Of a stretch of DNA of 64,000 bases, positions 1 through 9,080 are shown piece by piece. The DNA comes from Clostridia bacterium (GTDB lineage Bacteria; Bacillota; Clostridia; Lachnospirales; Cellulosilyticaceae). The notes beneath the pieces are model-generated. The model worked only from the letters and a program-made list of their open reading frames with translations. It had not been told where the DNA came from and made no database searches. The translations under genes and the position numbers were made by a program. The stretch's first letter is position 1; every line of letters starts with the position of its first letter. The DNA is taken from contig JARBUI010000011.1 in the NCBI GenBank assembly GCA_029239755.1, positions 1-64,000 on the forward strand, read 5' to 3'.

Positions 1-41
1 TCCTGTAGAATACAGGCTCAGTCTCTTAGCTGTATAAAATA

Positions 42-72
42 ATTGCGTAGCAGTTAAAAACTACTACGCAAT
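42..72. terminator. Hairpin at the left edge
   Basis: A 12-bp inverted repeat (42-53 with 61-72, one mismatch) closes a 7-base A-rich loop. It may terminate a gene lying left of the window. A shorter perfect repeat, CCTGTA/TACAGG, lies at 2-16. No convincing U-tract follows either hairpin, so the terminator role is inferred from position only. Confidence 0.4.
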
Positions 73-130
73 AAAGTCTAACATATGGGGGTCACATCAA
101 TTTTCAAGGCGTTTTTTATTTATAATAAAG

Positions 131-232
131 CAGCATGGCTATACAGAAGGTGTGAAAAATAAAATTAAAGGACTTAAACTTAATACCTGTGGTTTTTTTG
201 TACTTAAGATAACGAGGATAAGTAGAGCCTAA
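131..232 (+). pseudogene. Possible transposase C-terminal remnant
   Basis: A reading frame ending at the TAA at 230-232 encodes a short stretch containing TEGVKNKIKGLK followed by a basic tail. This resembles the C-terminal end of ISL3-type DDE transposases, which have an (N)EG.NNKIK.LKR motif. No upstream transposase body, start codon or inverted repeat is visible, so at most this is a decayed fragment. The resemblance is by eye and could be chance. It overlaps the end of the convergent lipoprotein gene by a few bases. Confidence 0.28.
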
Positions 233-1038
233 CTTATCCATCGCCCACCTTCTTCAGTTATCTTCCATGTGCCTTTAATCTTTTGAAACACCATTTTATC
301 TGTGCCAATAGCTCCCGTTCCAGAACGCCACTTACTTACTCTTAAAGTAAGTGCCTTGTCAGTCATAGGTTCATCCTCGATTCTGAATAGAATTCCCTCT
401 TCAAAGTATAAGTCTTTTATTAATCCCTCCGCTTGTAAATCTTCAAAAGTAGTATCCATTACAGTGAGATTATATTTTTCCAGTGCACTAAGTAATTCTT
501 TTTTACTATCAATGTTAAGATTGTCTATTTTTGTAGTATCTATAGCCAAGTACTTGATATCTCCATTAAGTCCAGGATCTTCTGCGTAGAATGTATCAAT
601 GGCCAGCAGATAGGCTTCTGTCAGAGGATCAACGTGTTTCTCTTGAGCTATGGGGGATGGATTTGCCGTTGGTGATAGGATACGTATAATATCGGCAGTT
701 GCTTGAACAGGATAACTTTCAGCTACGGGGCCTATAAATTGTATTTCAACTGCTGTATCCGCACCTAAATAGTCTATTGCAGCATCTACCTGCACACCAT
801 TCACTATAATGACAGTGTTCTTTGTGATCTTAACACTTGCTTTGTCATACGTTGTTGTATTTGATGAAACAGTCGCTTCTACTAAAAGGCTGTCAACCTT
901 ATTTTTTATAGATGTGTCTAAAGTGACAGATGTGATATTTCCTTTAATATCTATTCTTTCCATATTTAAATCTGCTTTACCACATCCAACAAATATAAAT
1001 AGGCTTATGACTAATAGCGTATACTTCATTTTTTTCAT
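229..1038 (-). CDS. Predicted lipoprotein of unknown function
   Basis: A 269-residue protein with a lipoprotein signal: basic start MKKMKY, hydrophobic core, then the lipobox VGCG with the acylated Cys near residue 19. It is therefore expected on the outer face of the membrane. Residues about 25-125 are beta-rich and include a segment VIIVNGVQVDAA, loosely like small OB/DUF3221-type lipoprotein domains. The C-terminal 140 residues end in KIKGTWKITEEGGRW, a pattern common in secreted domains that carry a 'gives more weight than' style beta-sheet. A GAGGTGA ribosome site precedes the ATG. It looks monocistronic. I do not recognise a specific family, and no enzymatic motif is visible. Confidence 0.75.
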   Translation of the reverse strand: MKKMKYTLLVISLFIFVGCGKADLNMERIDIKGNITSVTLDTSIKNKVDSLLVEATVSSNTTTYDKASVKITKNTVIIVNGVQVDAAIDYLGADTAVEIQFIGPVAESYPVQATADIIRILSPTANPSPIAQEKHVDPLTEAYLLAIDTFYAEDPGLNGDIKYLAIDTTKIDNLNIDSKKELLSALEKYNLTVMDTTFEDLQAEGLIKDLYFEEGILFRIEDEPMTDKALTLRVSKWRSGTGAIGTDKMVFQKIKGTWKITEEGGRWIS

Positions 1039-1125
1039 ATTTCACCTCGTATCTTTTTGAAAGTTAGACGTATAAATTTTTAATAAGTTCCATTAGACTG
1101 TTTCAAGTACAAAGTTGACGGCGTT

Positions 1126-1158
1126 AGGCTGCAGACATCTCAAGTATGTCTGCAGCCT
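1126..1158. terminator. Perfect 13-bp hairpin between lipoprotein and MBL genes
   Basis: Arms 1126-1138 and 1146-1158 pair perfectly around a 7-base loop and are followed on the plus strand by TTTTAGATTTT. It sits downstream of the minus-strand metallo-beta-lactamase-fold gene. The better T-run reads on the plus strand, so its direction of action is uncertain. Confidence 0.6.
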
Positions 1159-1188
1159 TTTAGATTTTGAATAATGATATGGATATAA

Positions 1189-2016
1189 CTAGTGAACAAA
1201 ACGACCTTGATCCGGTTTAGCAATTTCATCAAAGTCATTAATCAGCATTTCTAAATGCTTGGTCAGCTCCTCGCCCGCAAGAGGTTTTCCGTGGCTTGTG
1301 ATTGCTAAAGATGGATTTAAATTTTTGAGACGTATGATTGATTGTTTTGCTGTTTCCCAATCGGTAGTCATGTATGCCGGAGGGCCGCTTATCTGCTCTC
1401 GCTGGGTCATTACAGAGGACAGGGATTCTTGTTTTGTTGTTGAAAATGCGTCTGCGACAATGAGAACACGATCTTTTTCTCTAAATAATGAAATGTGCCC
1501 AACTGTATGTCCAGGTGTATGAATCCATCTCCAACCTGGCATATCAGGAATAGTGCCGTCATTAGGCAGTGCTTTAGCATAACTACATATGTCAATGCTT
1601 GTATGTGGAAATGTTGGAGACAACATTGATACCATGCCGCCGCCAACAGTTGGGTCTCCCGTAGGATAATCCTTTTGACCTGTTATATAAGGCATTTCCA
1701 GCTGATGGGCATAAACAGGTACACCCCACATTTTGGAGAGTTGAATAACTGAACCCACATGATCAAAATGACCATGAGTAAGAATGATTGCTTGGGGCCT
1801 GCTATCTTTACCAAAGCGCTTTTCTATCGATTCTAATATAAAGTCGGCAGAGTTTTCAAGGCCAGTATCTACAAGGACAAACTCTCCAGTAGCGGAATTC
1901 GGGTCGCCGACTAAACAAGCGGTAACAATTTTAAATTGTAAAATGAGTATATCAGGAGTAATTTCTTGTGATGAAGTGTTCATTGCAGATAATCCTTCAA
2001 CCAGCATATTTCCCAT
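1189..2016 (-). CDS. Metallo-beta-lactamase-fold hydrolase
   Basis: A cytoplasmic MBL-fold hydrolase of about 275 residues. The zinc-binding signature LTHGHFDHVG (HxHxDH) lies about one third in. A downstream metal His appears in HTPGHTVGHISL, a metal Asp in VADAFS, and a final His in TSHGKPL. This arrangement is typical of the glyoxalase-II-like/YflN-type group with an unassigned ester or thioester substrate. The start was moved to the ATG at 2016 because a GGAGG lies 8 bases before it; an in-frame TTG further upstream overlaps that ribosome site. There is no signal peptide. The gene stands alone, and the substrate cannot be read from sequence. Confidence 0.9.
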   Translation of the reverse strand: MGNMLVEGLSAMNTSSQEITPDILILQFKIVTACLVGDPNSATGEFVLVDTGLENSADFILESIEKRFGKDSRPQAIILTHGHFDHVGSVIQLSKMWGVPVYAHQLEMPYITGQKDYPTGDPTVGGGMVSMLSPTFPHTSIDICSYAKALPNDGTIPDMPGWRWIHTPGHTVGHISLFREKDRVLIVADAFSTTKQESLSSVMTQREQISGPPAYMTTDWETAKQSIIRLKNLNPSLAITSHGKPLAGEELTKHLEMLINDFDEIAKPDQGRFVH

Positions 2017-2093
2017 TCTTAATTCCTCCAATCGTAAATAGATGTTTGCATGTTATTCTGTGGAAAAGCAATGAAATTATTCATGTTAATAGG

Positions 2094-2113
2094 ATCACTT
2101 TAAAATAAGTGAT
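2094..2113. promoter_or_regulatory. Palindrome upstream of the symporter gene
   Basis: ATCACTT and AAGTGAT form a perfect 7-6-7 inverted repeat, and a further half-site ATCACTTTTA occurs at 2188-2197, nearer the symporter gene. The pair could be an operator controlling 2236-3453. No regulator for it is encoded nearby, so this is a weak inference. Confidence 0.35.
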
Positions 2114-2235
2114 ATATGAAATATTTTAAGTAAGGGATGAAATTAACAAAAAAGAGATATATTATAGAGAAACGAACATTAAAGTTAATCACTTTTATGA
2201 AAGCTTAATCCATTATTTAAAAAGGAGGATTACTA

Positions 2236-3453
2236 ATGAAAAAAGGCAAAGGATTTGTCAAAAATCTTGGAAGTATAATCATTATAGCAATGTTTATAGG
2301 TATCATTGCAGGAGTGATGATGGGTGAGAATGCAAGTATTTTTAGACCAGTTGGGGACTTATTTGTTCAGCTTATTAAAATGGTTGTCATCCCTCTTGTA
2401 GCCGTTTCAATCATAGGTGGTGCAGCATCATTAGGGAATGGTAAATCTGCAGGGAAAATTGGTATTTTTACTTTTGCATATTATCTTGGGACAACAGTCA
2501 TTGCAGTTATTCTAGGGCTTATAGCTGGAGAAATATTTAAACCAGGATCAGGTATTTCACTGGAATCAATTAATGCGATGTTCTCTAATGAATATGTAGA
2601 CAAAGGGAGCCTGCCAACCTTTTGGGAAACGCTGCTAGGAATAGTACCTGCAAATCCAATCAAGGCACTCGTTGAGGGCAATATTCTTCAGATTTTATTT
2701 TTTAGTCTATTTCTTGGATTTGGCATATCTTCACTGCAAGAAGATAAGAAAGTTTTTCTTACTAAGTTTTTAGATGCCCTTACGGATGCACTAGTTTTTA
2801 TCATTTTAAGAATCATGTATATAGCTCCAATTGGTGTTTTTGCATTAATGGCGGATGCTACAGGTACTTTTGGATTCAGCATTCTGACACTTGTATTAAA
2901 ATTGTTTGTGGTCTATGTAGTAGTACTAATCATTCATACATTTGGTGTATACTCTTTGGCAATCAAGCTATTTTCTAAAGTTTCCCCTATAAAGTTCTTC
3001 CAAAAGATTTATAAGGTACAAGCTGTAGCCTTATCAACAGCATCATCTATGGCAACATTAGCAATTAATATGGAAACTTGTGAAGAAGAATTAGGTGTTT
3101 CAAAGGAAACAACCTCCTTTGTACTACCACTCGGAGCTACCATCAATATGGATGGTAATGCAATTTATTATGCTTTGGCAGCCTGCTTTTTTGCTCAACT
3201 ATTTGGTATTCAGTTAGGGATACAAGAATATTTAGCAATTATTATTACTGCCACTATAGGTTCAATAGGACAGGCTGGTGTCCCAGGTCCATCTTTACTT
3301 GTTGTTGCAGTTCTTCTTGCAGCCAACATTCCTGTTATAGGCTTACCATTACTTTTTGGGGTAGATAGGCTATTTGACATGCTTAGAACAGCAGTTAATG
3401 TTACAGGGGATGCTTCTTGTGCTATAATTGTAGATAAGTTTAGAAATAGGTAG
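2236..3453 (+). CDS. Dicarboxylate/amino acid:cation symporter (SDF family)
   Basis: A 405-residue integral membrane protein of the sodium/dicarboxylate symporter family (GltP/GltT/SstT/DctA group). It is expected to import acidic or neutral amino acids or C4-dicarboxylates with Na+ or H+. Visible hallmarks are the serine-rich re-entrant loop (ALSTASSMATLA), the TINMDGNAIYYA motif of transmembrane segment 7, and the GQAGVPGPS stretch of hairpin 2. Length and hydrophobicity are normal for the family. AAAGGAGG precedes the ATG. It is monocistronic, ending at a bidirectional terminator shared with pabC. The substrate cannot be fixed from sequence alone. Confidence 0.92.
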   Translation: MKKGKGFVKNLGSIIIIAMFIGIIAGVMMGENASIFRPVGDLFVQLIKMVVIPLVAVSIIGGAASLGNGKSAGKIGIFTFAYYLGTTVIAVILGLIAGEIFKPGSGISLESINAMFSNEYVDKGSLPTFWETLLGIVPANPIKALVEGNILQILFFSLFLGFGISSLQEDKKVFLTKFLDALTDALVFIILRIMYIAPIGVFALMADATGTFGFSILTLVLKLFVVYVVVLIIHTFGVYSLAIKLFSKVSPIKFFQKIYKVQAVALSTASSMATLAINMETCEEELGVSKETTSFVLPLGATINMDGNAIYYALAACFFAQLFGIQLGIQEYLAIIITATIGSIGQAGVPGPSLLVVAVLLAANIPVIGLPLLFGVDRLFDMLRTAVNVTGDASCAIIVDKFRNR

Positions 3454-3472
3454 GATAAGGGAACTAAGATAT

Positions 3473-3518
3473 AAAAAGGTTATGCTGCGCTATTACTTAA
3501 TAGCCGGCATAACCTTTT
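3473..3518. terminator. Bidirectional terminator, symporter / pabC
   Basis: An AAAAAGGTTATGC arm and a GCATAACCTTTT arm enclose an imperfect inner stem, with A and T runs on either side. It serves the convergent symporter and pabC genes and overlaps the last codons of pabC. Confidence 0.8.
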
Positions 3519-4335
3519 GAATTTGATTTTTATAGTAACTCATTATTTTTTTTGTAGTACTTCCAGGTAAGCCATTTCCTAGAAATTGATCATCAATCCT
3601 TACTACAGGCATGACTTGTATAACAGAATTAGTAATAAATACTTCGCTGGCTTTATATAACAAATCGATTTTGAATTCACCCTCAATAATCTGCAGATTA
3701 AGTTCTTCAGGAATATCTCTTATGAGTAATTCTCTGACAATGCCATTTAATAGACCACACTTAGCTTCCGGCGTATAGATTTTGTTATCTTTGATAAAGA
3801 AAATATTACTGGAACTGCATTCGCAAATCAGGTTATCTGAATTTATAAACAGAGCTTCATCAAAGCCAGCTCTCACTGCCTCTTTTTTTGCAATCATGTT
3901 ATCCAAATAATTTAAAGTCTTTAACTGAGATAAGGGAGAACTGGAATTACGCTTTATTGATGAAGTCTTTAGGGTAAAGCCTTTTTCATAGCTGAGAGGA
4001 TCGTAGGGCACCTCTCTATGAGTAAATAAAATAGTTGCTTCTTTAAAACCTTTTGTTATCGTAATTCTTAATACCCCATCAGATAAATGTATACTGCTAA
4101 TAAACCTTTTGATTTCATCTTCCAGAACATACTGAGAAGGGATATCTATTTCCATGATTCGCAAAGAAGTTTCTAGTCTTTTAAGATGTTCTGTTAGCAT
4201 GAAAGGCATAGAATTGTATACCCTTATGGTCTCAAAGAGGCCATATCCAAATAAAAGCCCCTGATCCTTTCCCAGTATCACAGCTTGGCCTTCCTCTAGA
4301 ATTTTTCCATTTATATAAATATAATCCTTTTGCAT
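3493..4335 (-). CDS. pabC: Aminodeoxychorismate lyase / class IV aminotransferase
   Basis: A 280-residue PLP enzyme of fold type IV. It is predicted to release pyruvate from 4-amino-4-deoxychorismate to give p-aminobenzoate, the last step of the pab branch of folate synthesis. The N-terminal YINGKILEEGQA, the KTLNYLDNMIAKKEA region carrying the PLP lysine, and ECSSSNIFFI fit PabC/branched-chain aminotransferase relatives. Family alone would leave BCAT or D-amino-acid transaminase open. The position directly behind pabB and pabA decides for PabC. A GGGGGGAT ribosome site precedes the ATG, and the gap to pabA is about 40 bases, consistent with one transcript. Confidence 0.88.
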   Translation of the reverse strand: MQKDYIYINGKILEEGQAVILGKDQGLLFGYGLFETIRVYNSMPFMLTEHLKRLETSLRIMEIDIPSQYVLEDEIKRFISSIHLSDGVLRITITKGFKEATILFTHREVPYDPLSYEKGFTLKTSSIKRNSSSPLSQLKTLNYLDNMIAKKEAVRAGFDEALFINSDNLICECSSSNIFFIKDNKIYTPEAKCGLLNGIVRELLIRDIPEELNLQIIEGEFKIDLLYKASEVFITNSVIQVMPVVRIDDQFLGNGLPGSTTKKIMSYYKNQIQKVMPAIK

Positions 4336-4375
4336 TGATATCCCCCCATGTCTTGGTACTTATCATTTATTCTTA

Positions 4376-4954
4376 CTATTCTGCAGCATCAGCCATATCA
4401 AGAAAGTTTTTTAAAAGTTCTTTGCCATATTCAGACAATATAGACTCAGGATGAAATTGTATCCCAATCGTTAGAAATTCTTTATGTCTTACGCCCATTA
4501 TGGTTCCGTCTTCCGTGTATGCCTGTATTTCAAGACAAGCAGGCAGGTTTTCACTTGTTAAGCAAAGTGAATGATACCTTACCACTTTAATGCTCTTTGG
4601 AATACCAGTAAATATGCCCTTACCATCATTTATAACGCTGGATTGTTTACCATGAACAACATCTGGGGCAAGATCTACAATACCTCCAAGAGCAAGTCCG
4701 ATAGCTTGATGTCCGAGGCAAATGCCCAGTATAGGAATAATACCATTAAACTGCTTGATGATATCTATAATAGTTCCTGCCTGCTCAGGTCTGCCAGGCC
4801 CTGGAGAAAGGATAATACACTTTGGCTTTAATCTTTTAATATCTTCAGCAGTTAGTTCATCGTTTCTGTAAACAGCTATATTTGGAGTTATTTCACCAAT
4901 ATACTGATATAAGTTATACGTAAATGAATCATAATTATCAATTAAGAGAATCAT
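4376..4954 (-). CDS. pabA: Aminodeoxychorismate synthase, glutamine amidotransferase subunit
   Basis: A class I glutamine amidotransferase of 192 residues that supplies ammonia to PabB. The catalytic triad is visible: Cys in GICLGHQAIG, and His and Glu in IQFHPESIL. The start was placed at the ATG beginning MILLIDNYDSF. A GGAGG lies upstream of it, whereas an earlier in-frame ATG overlaps that site and abuts the pabB stop. Such subunits can serve anthranilate synthase too (PabA/TrpG). Only pab genes are adjacent here, so a folate role is favoured and dual use is possible. Confidence 0.92.
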   Translation of the reverse strand: MILLIDNYDSFTYNLYQYIGEITPNIAVYRNDELTAEDIKRLKPKCIILSPGPGRPEQAGTIIDIIKQFNGIIPILGICLGHQAIGLALGGIVDLAPDVVHGKQSSVINDGKGIFTGIPKSIKVVRYHSLCLTSENLPACLEIQAYTEDGTIMGVRHKEFLTIGIQFHPESILSEYGKELLKNFLDMADAAE

Positions 4955-4969
4955 TTTATTTCCTCCCAT

Positions 4970-6370
4970 TTATCTAGAAAAAAGCAAAGCTTTTCTTAAT
5001 GCAGCACCTTTATCTAAAGTTTCCTGGTATTCTTTTTCAGGGGTTGAATCCCAGACGATACCTCCACCCACTTGATAATAAGCTCTATTTCCTTTGATTA
5101 GAATGGTACGGATGACTATGTTCATGTCCATATCTCCGTCAAAGCCAATATAACCTATAGAGCCTGTATAGATGTGCCTGCAAGTTGGTTCAAGTTCATC
5201 TATAATCTCCATAGCTCTTATTTTAGGAGCGCCAGTTATGGAGCCACCTGGAAAAGTGGCTTTAATACAATCAACTGCATCACAGTCTTCACGTAATTTG
5301 CCTGTTACAGTAGATACCATATGAAAAACGGTTGAATATTTTTCGATACAAAATAGTTCAGGAACCTTAACTGAGCCAAACTCGCATACCTTGCCAATAT
5401 CATTCCTCATTAAATCTACAATCATAAGGTTTTCTGCCATATCCTTAGTACTGTTTTTCAAAAGGTGACTATTTTCTTTGTCTTCTTTATCATTTTGCCC
5501 CCTTGGCATTGTACCTTTTATCGGTCTTGTTTCAACCATCCCTTTTCGTATTTGCAGAAATCGTTCAGGTGAACTGCTTACGATCTGAAAATCTCCATAT
5601 TCAAGAAATGAGGCAAAGGGAGCAGGGTTTATTGTCCTAAGTGTTTCATATATATTTAAAGGGTGTGTGTTAATCATAGTAGTAAATCGCTGCGTCATAT
5701 TCATCTGGTATATGTCTCCAAGACGAATATAGTTTCTTGCTTTATCAACAGCCTTATAATAGTCCTGCTGAGAGAAATTCGATTCTAAATGGAGACTATT
5801 GTCTTTAAAGGACTCGTTTAAATAAGAATAGTCGGAGACGACACCCTCCTCTATAAATCTTTTAAGGTGTTTTACTTTTTTATCAGCATGCTCTTCACTA
5901 AAATGAGGAAGACCAGCTGATACTGCATACTTTTTTTCATCTAAATGGTCAATGACTATAATTCCGTCATAAAACCCCATTATCATTTCAGGCAGTGAAA
6001 TATCGTTAGAGGTTGTTTGGGGCAGCTTTTCGATATGATGGCATAGATCATAAGCCATATAGCCTACTGCACCTCCCACAAAAGGGATTGAAGTATCATT
6101 TTTTATAGAATATCTTTGCAGCAGCTTTTTTAAAACATGAAATGGATTATCTGCAATTTCCTTTATCTCATCGTTTTCTATGATCTTTATTTTTCTGCCG
6201 CTAGACTCTATTCTTAAAAATGGATTACATCCAATAAAAGAATACCTTCCTAGATTATCATGGCTCATCCCACTATCTAAAAAAAAGCTATATTTTTCTT
6301 TGAAAAACAATTTATATATTTGAAAAGCATTTAAATCTGTATCAATTTCTTCATAATATATTTTTTTCAT
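4970..6370 (-). CDS. pabB: Aminodeoxychorismate synthase component I
   Basis: A 466-residue chorismate-using enzyme that with PabA makes 4-amino-4-deoxychorismate. The N-terminal domain (to about residue 150) is of the anthranilate-synthase-I type, followed by the chorismate-binding domain. The motif ETRPIKGTMPRG carries the lysine that characterises PabB; TrpE has PIAGT. FPGGSITGAPKIRAMEIID and YTGSIGYIGF are conserved active-site stretches. First gene of the minus-strand pabB-pabA-pabC operon. A possible start region lies in the 227-base gap shared with the divergent Tad locus. Confidence 0.93.
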   Translation of the reverse strand: MKKIYYEEIDTDLNAFQIYKLFFKEKYSFFLDSGMSHDNLGRYSFIGCNPFLRIESSGRKIKIIENDEIKEIADNPFHVLKKLLQRYSIKNDTSIPFVGGAVGYMAYDLCHHIEKLPQTTSNDISLPEMIMGFYDGIIVIDHLDEKKYAVSAGLPHFSEEHADKKVKHLKRFIEEGVVSDYSYLNESFKDNSLHLESNFSQQDYYKAVDKARNYIRLGDIYQMNMTQRFTTMINTHPLNIYETLRTINPAPFASFLEYGDFQIVSSSPERFLQIRKGMVETRPIKGTMPRGQNDKEDKENSHLLKNSTKDMAENLMIVDLMRNDIGKVCEFGSVKVPELFCIEKYSTVFHMVSTVTGKLREDCDAVDCIKATFPGGSITGAPKIRAMEIIDELEPTCRHIYTGSIGYIGFDGDMDMNIVIRTILIKGNRAYYQVGGGIVWDSTPEKEYQETLDKGAALRKALLFSR

Positions 6371-6535
6371 AGTTCACCATCATTATGTTTTTTATTAAAG
6401 AAAACTCGTTTTAAGAGCTGATGAAGCAGCACTATATAGTTAGACCAACTGTATAATATCATAAACCAATCTAAAGTGCTACCATTAGCTGAAATATACC
6501 AAGATACGTAAAAAATAGGAGTTAACTTAAAAAAA

Positions 6536-6564
6536 TTGTAATCTGTCTTAGTGTCGGATATAAT
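6536..6564 (+). promoter_or_regulatory. Sigma-A-type promoter of the Tad locus
   Basis: TTGTAA and TATAAT are separated by 17 bases and lie 34 bases before the prepilin peptidase start. It is the best promoter in the 227-base gap between the divergent pabB and Tad transcripts. Confidence 0.6.
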
Positions 6565-6597
6565 AAAATTAAATATAATAATTAAAAAGACAGTTTA

Positions 6598-7200
6598 ATG
6601 AGGATTAATATGACCATTTTTATTTTTTTTATAGGTTTACTGATTGGACTTTTACTGAATTTAGCTGTGAATAGGATAAGTTATGATATATGTAAAAGTA
6701 AGATCTATTCAGTAAACCTTTTTATCATTTTTATAAGTGGGATATTATTTTTAACACTCTTTTTAAGGTTTGGATTTGGCAGACTCTTTATAAAAGGAGA
6801 ATTGATGACAGCAATATTAATCATTGTTTCTTTTGTAGACTTAAAACATGAGATTATTCCAGATAAGTTATGGATACTCGCCCTAATAGGTGGGATGTTA
6901 TTTGTTTTTATAGGAGATATGCCTTTAATAGGCAGCCTGCTTGGCATGCTTACAGGGGGAATATTACTTTTCCTTTTAGCACTTCTACCTGATGCACTAG
7001 GTGGGGGAGATATTAAAATAATGTTTGGGCTTGGAGCTTTTCTTGGGCCGTATAAGACTTTATGGGCCATTTTTCTGGCGTTTGCATTATCAGCTGTTGT
7101 TAGTATTTTTTTGTTAGTATTAAAAATAAAGGGGCGTAAAGATCATATACCTTTTGGGCCATTTTTAGCATTAGGAAGTTTTATTTCCTTTTTAATCTGA
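6598..7200 (+). CDS. Prepilin peptidase, TadV/CpaA type
   Basis: A 200-residue polytopic aspartic protease of the type IV prepilin peptidase family (A24). It would cleave the leader peptides of the Flp pilin and TadE-like pseudopilins encoded just downstream. Putative catalytic residues are Asp81 in SFVDLKHEIIPD and Asp138 in the GGGD motif (residues 135-138). The N-terminal methyltransferase domain of bifunctional PilD enzymes is absent, as is usual for Tad systems. About six membrane segments are evident. First gene of the Tad locus. Confidence 0.9.
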   Translation: MRINMTIFIFFIGLLIGLLLNLAVNRISYDICKSKIYSVNLFIIFISGILFLTLFLRFGFGRLFIKGELMTAILIIVSFVDLKHEIIPDKLWILALIGGMLFVFIGDMPLIGSLLGMLTGGILLFLLALLPDALGGGDIKIMFGLGAFLGPYKTLWAIFLAFALSAVVSIFLLVLKIKGRKDHIPFGPFLALGSFISFLI

Positions 7201-7237
7201 TATTCCTATAACAAGGTTTTCAAGTGGAGGTGATAGG

Positions 7238-8422
7238 ATGGTAGGCAACGTGGAAATAGACATTAGCACCATCAGTGAAATAAGTAAAAAAATAATAGGA
7301 GAAATAGGCTCCAGCAGGGAACAGATTCTTAATATTATCGACAGTATAAGGAATGAGCAGGAAAGCCTGAAGTCACAGTTAGCTCAAATAAAAAATGAAG
7401 TGGCGAAAGTTATCCATGAAGTAGATGAGCTTGAAAAACAAGACAGACTCATGAGAAAGAGACTTGCAGAGGTATCTGCAGATTTTCAAAAATATACAGA
7501 AGAAGATGTTAAAGCAGCGTATGAAAAAGCATTTGAGGTTAAAGTAAACTTTTATACTAAGCAAGGCGAAGAAAAAACCTTAAGAGAGAAAAGAACTCAG
7601 TTAGAAATAGCTTTAAAAAAGTCAATAAAAAACATAGAGAGTGCTGAAAAGGTAGTCAGCCAAATAAGTGTTGCCCTGGGTTACTTGGAGGGAGATATGC
7701 TTACAGCTTTAGGCGGGGCCGATAAAAACTCAGAAATGTTTTTAGGCATAAAGATTTTGGAAGCTCAGGAGGATGAGCGAAGGAGAATAGCAAGGGATAT
7801 TCATGATGGGCCTGCACAGCATATGGCGAATGTTGTCATGAAGGTTGATATTTGTGACATGGTTATACAAAAAGATTTAAAAGAAGGGCTTGCGGAACTT
7901 GCAAGCTTAAAAGAAAGTGTTAAGGTAGCTTTAAAAGAAGTCAGAAATATTATTTTTGACTTAAGGCCCATGTCTCTGGATGATTTAGGACTTAATCAAA
8001 CGGTACAGGAAATGATAAAATCGATTATTAAAGAGTCTTCTATTGATATCAAATTAAGATTAAAGCCCATACAGGAAGAAATAGAGCCTATTATACAAGT
8101 CGCTGTATATAGAATTATTCAAGAAGTTTTTAATAACATTAAAAAGCATTCTAAGGCAAAGCATGCAGAAGTAAAGTTAGACTTTGGCACAAAGTATTTG
8201 ATGCTTATTATCTCTGATGATGGTGTTGGATTTGATGTGGAAGAAACTTTAAAAAAAGTTAAGACAAAAGCATCATCCTATGGTCTTATTGGGATTTTTG
8301 ACAGAGTTAATCAGCTTCAAGGGAAAATTGAAATAAAATCTTCGCAAGGGACAGGAACGGTTTATACTGTTAAGCTTCCTATTAATCGAGAGGTGATTAG
8401 GGATGAAAAAAGAGGACATTAA
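7238..8422 (+). CDS. DegS-like sensor histidine kinase
   Basis: A 394-residue cytoplasmic histidine kinase without transmembrane segments. Residues 1-150 are a long coiled-coil sensor domain like that of DegS. The HisKA_3 phosphoacceptor is His189 in RRIARDIHDGPAQH. The HATPase domain follows, with DDGVGFD and a GLIGI-type motif near residues 330-350. It should phosphorylate the response regulator whose gene overlaps its end by 20 bases. The position between prepilin peptidase and pilin suggests control of pilus expression by a cytosolic cue. GGAGGTGATAGG precedes the ATG. Confidence 0.92.
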   Translation: MVGNVEIDISTISEISKKIIGEIGSSREQILNIIDSIRNEQESLKSQLAQIKNEVAKVIHEVDELEKQDRLMRKRLAEVSADFQKYTEEDVKAAYEKAFEVKVNFYTKQGEEKTLREKRTQLEIALKKSIKNIESAEKVVSQISVALGYLEGDMLTALGGADKNSEMFLGIKILEAQEDERRRIARDIHDGPAQHMANVVMKVDICDMVIQKDLKEGLAELASLKESVKVALKEVRNIIFDLRPMSLDDLGLNQTVQEMIKSIIKESSIDIKLRLKPIQEEIEPIIQVAVYRIIQEVFNNIKKHSKAKHAEVKLDFGTKYLMLIISDDGVGFDVEETLKKVKTKASSYGLIGIFDRVNQLQGKIEIKSSQGTGTVYTVKLPINREVIRDEKRGH

Positions 8423-9080
8423 AGTATTCATTGCGGATGATCATGACATCATTAGACAAGGGCTTAAGAGAATTATTAGTTTTGAGGAAGAGATAAGTGT
8501 TATAGGTGAGGCGGAAAATGGAGAAAAGGCACTAGAGTTGTTGGAGGGGCTTAAGCCTGATGTAGTGATTCTGGATTGTAATATGCCGCTTAAAAATGGT
8601 ATTGAAGTTCTGCAAAGTGTAAAGCAGAAAGATGCAGCTATTAAGGTTATTATGCTTACTGTTGAGAATGACAGAAAAACAATTCACAATGCAATAGATA
8701 TCGGGGCAGATGGTTATATGTTAAAAGATTCTGCTGGAACAGAAATCATTCATGCTGTTAAAATGGTGTACAGGGGCGAAAAGTATATTGATAAGTCATT
8801 GATATCACTCTTGTTTATGGATATAAAAGATAAAAGTAAAAAAAATGATAGTGTCTTAGATGAACTTTCAAGGAGAGAGATTCAAGTTCTGATGGAAATT
8901 TCCAGAGGGTTAAGTAATAAGGAAATTGCTGATCAGCTTTGTTTGTCAGAAAAGACAGTTAAGAACTACGCAACTAATGTTTTTAAAAAATTGAATGTCT
9001 ATGATCGTGTTCAAGCTACAATTGCTGCACTGCAAAATGATATTGAAGATTACTACAAGGAAAGATATGAGGAGGAATAG
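8403..9080 (+). CDS. NarL/DegU-type response regulator
   Basis: A 225-residue response regulator. The receiver domain has the acidic pair near residues 12-13, phospho-Asp58 in ILDCNMP, a Thr switch in MLTVEN and Lys in MLKDSA. The C-terminal LuxR/GerE helix-turn-helix contains LSRREIQVLMEISRGLSNKEIA and SEKTVKNY. The start overlaps the kinase gene by 20 bases and is preceded by GAGGTG, so the pair is probably translationally coupled. The likely targets are its own locus and the flp promoter region directly downstream. Target genes cannot be proven from sequence. Confidence 0.93.
   Translation: MKKEDIKVFIADDHDIIRQGLKRIISFEEEISVIGEAENGEKALELLEGLKPDVVILDCNMPLKNGIEVLQSVKQKDAAIKVIMLTVENDRKTIHNAIDIGADGYMLKDSAGTEIIHAVKMVYRGEKYIDKSLISLLFMDIKDKSKKNDSVLDELSRREIQVLMEISRGLSNKEIADQLCLSEKTVKNYATNVFKKLNVYDRVQATIAALQNDIEDYYKERYEEE

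Noticed and set aside
302-589. Open frame opposite the lipoprotein gene
   Set aside because: It lies wholly within a well-supported gene on the other strand and has no ribosome site or recognisable motif.
6705-7070. 121-codon frame opposite the prepilin peptidase gene
   Set aside because: It is the mirror of the peptidase coding region, with a Pro/Ser-rich translation typical of antisense frames.
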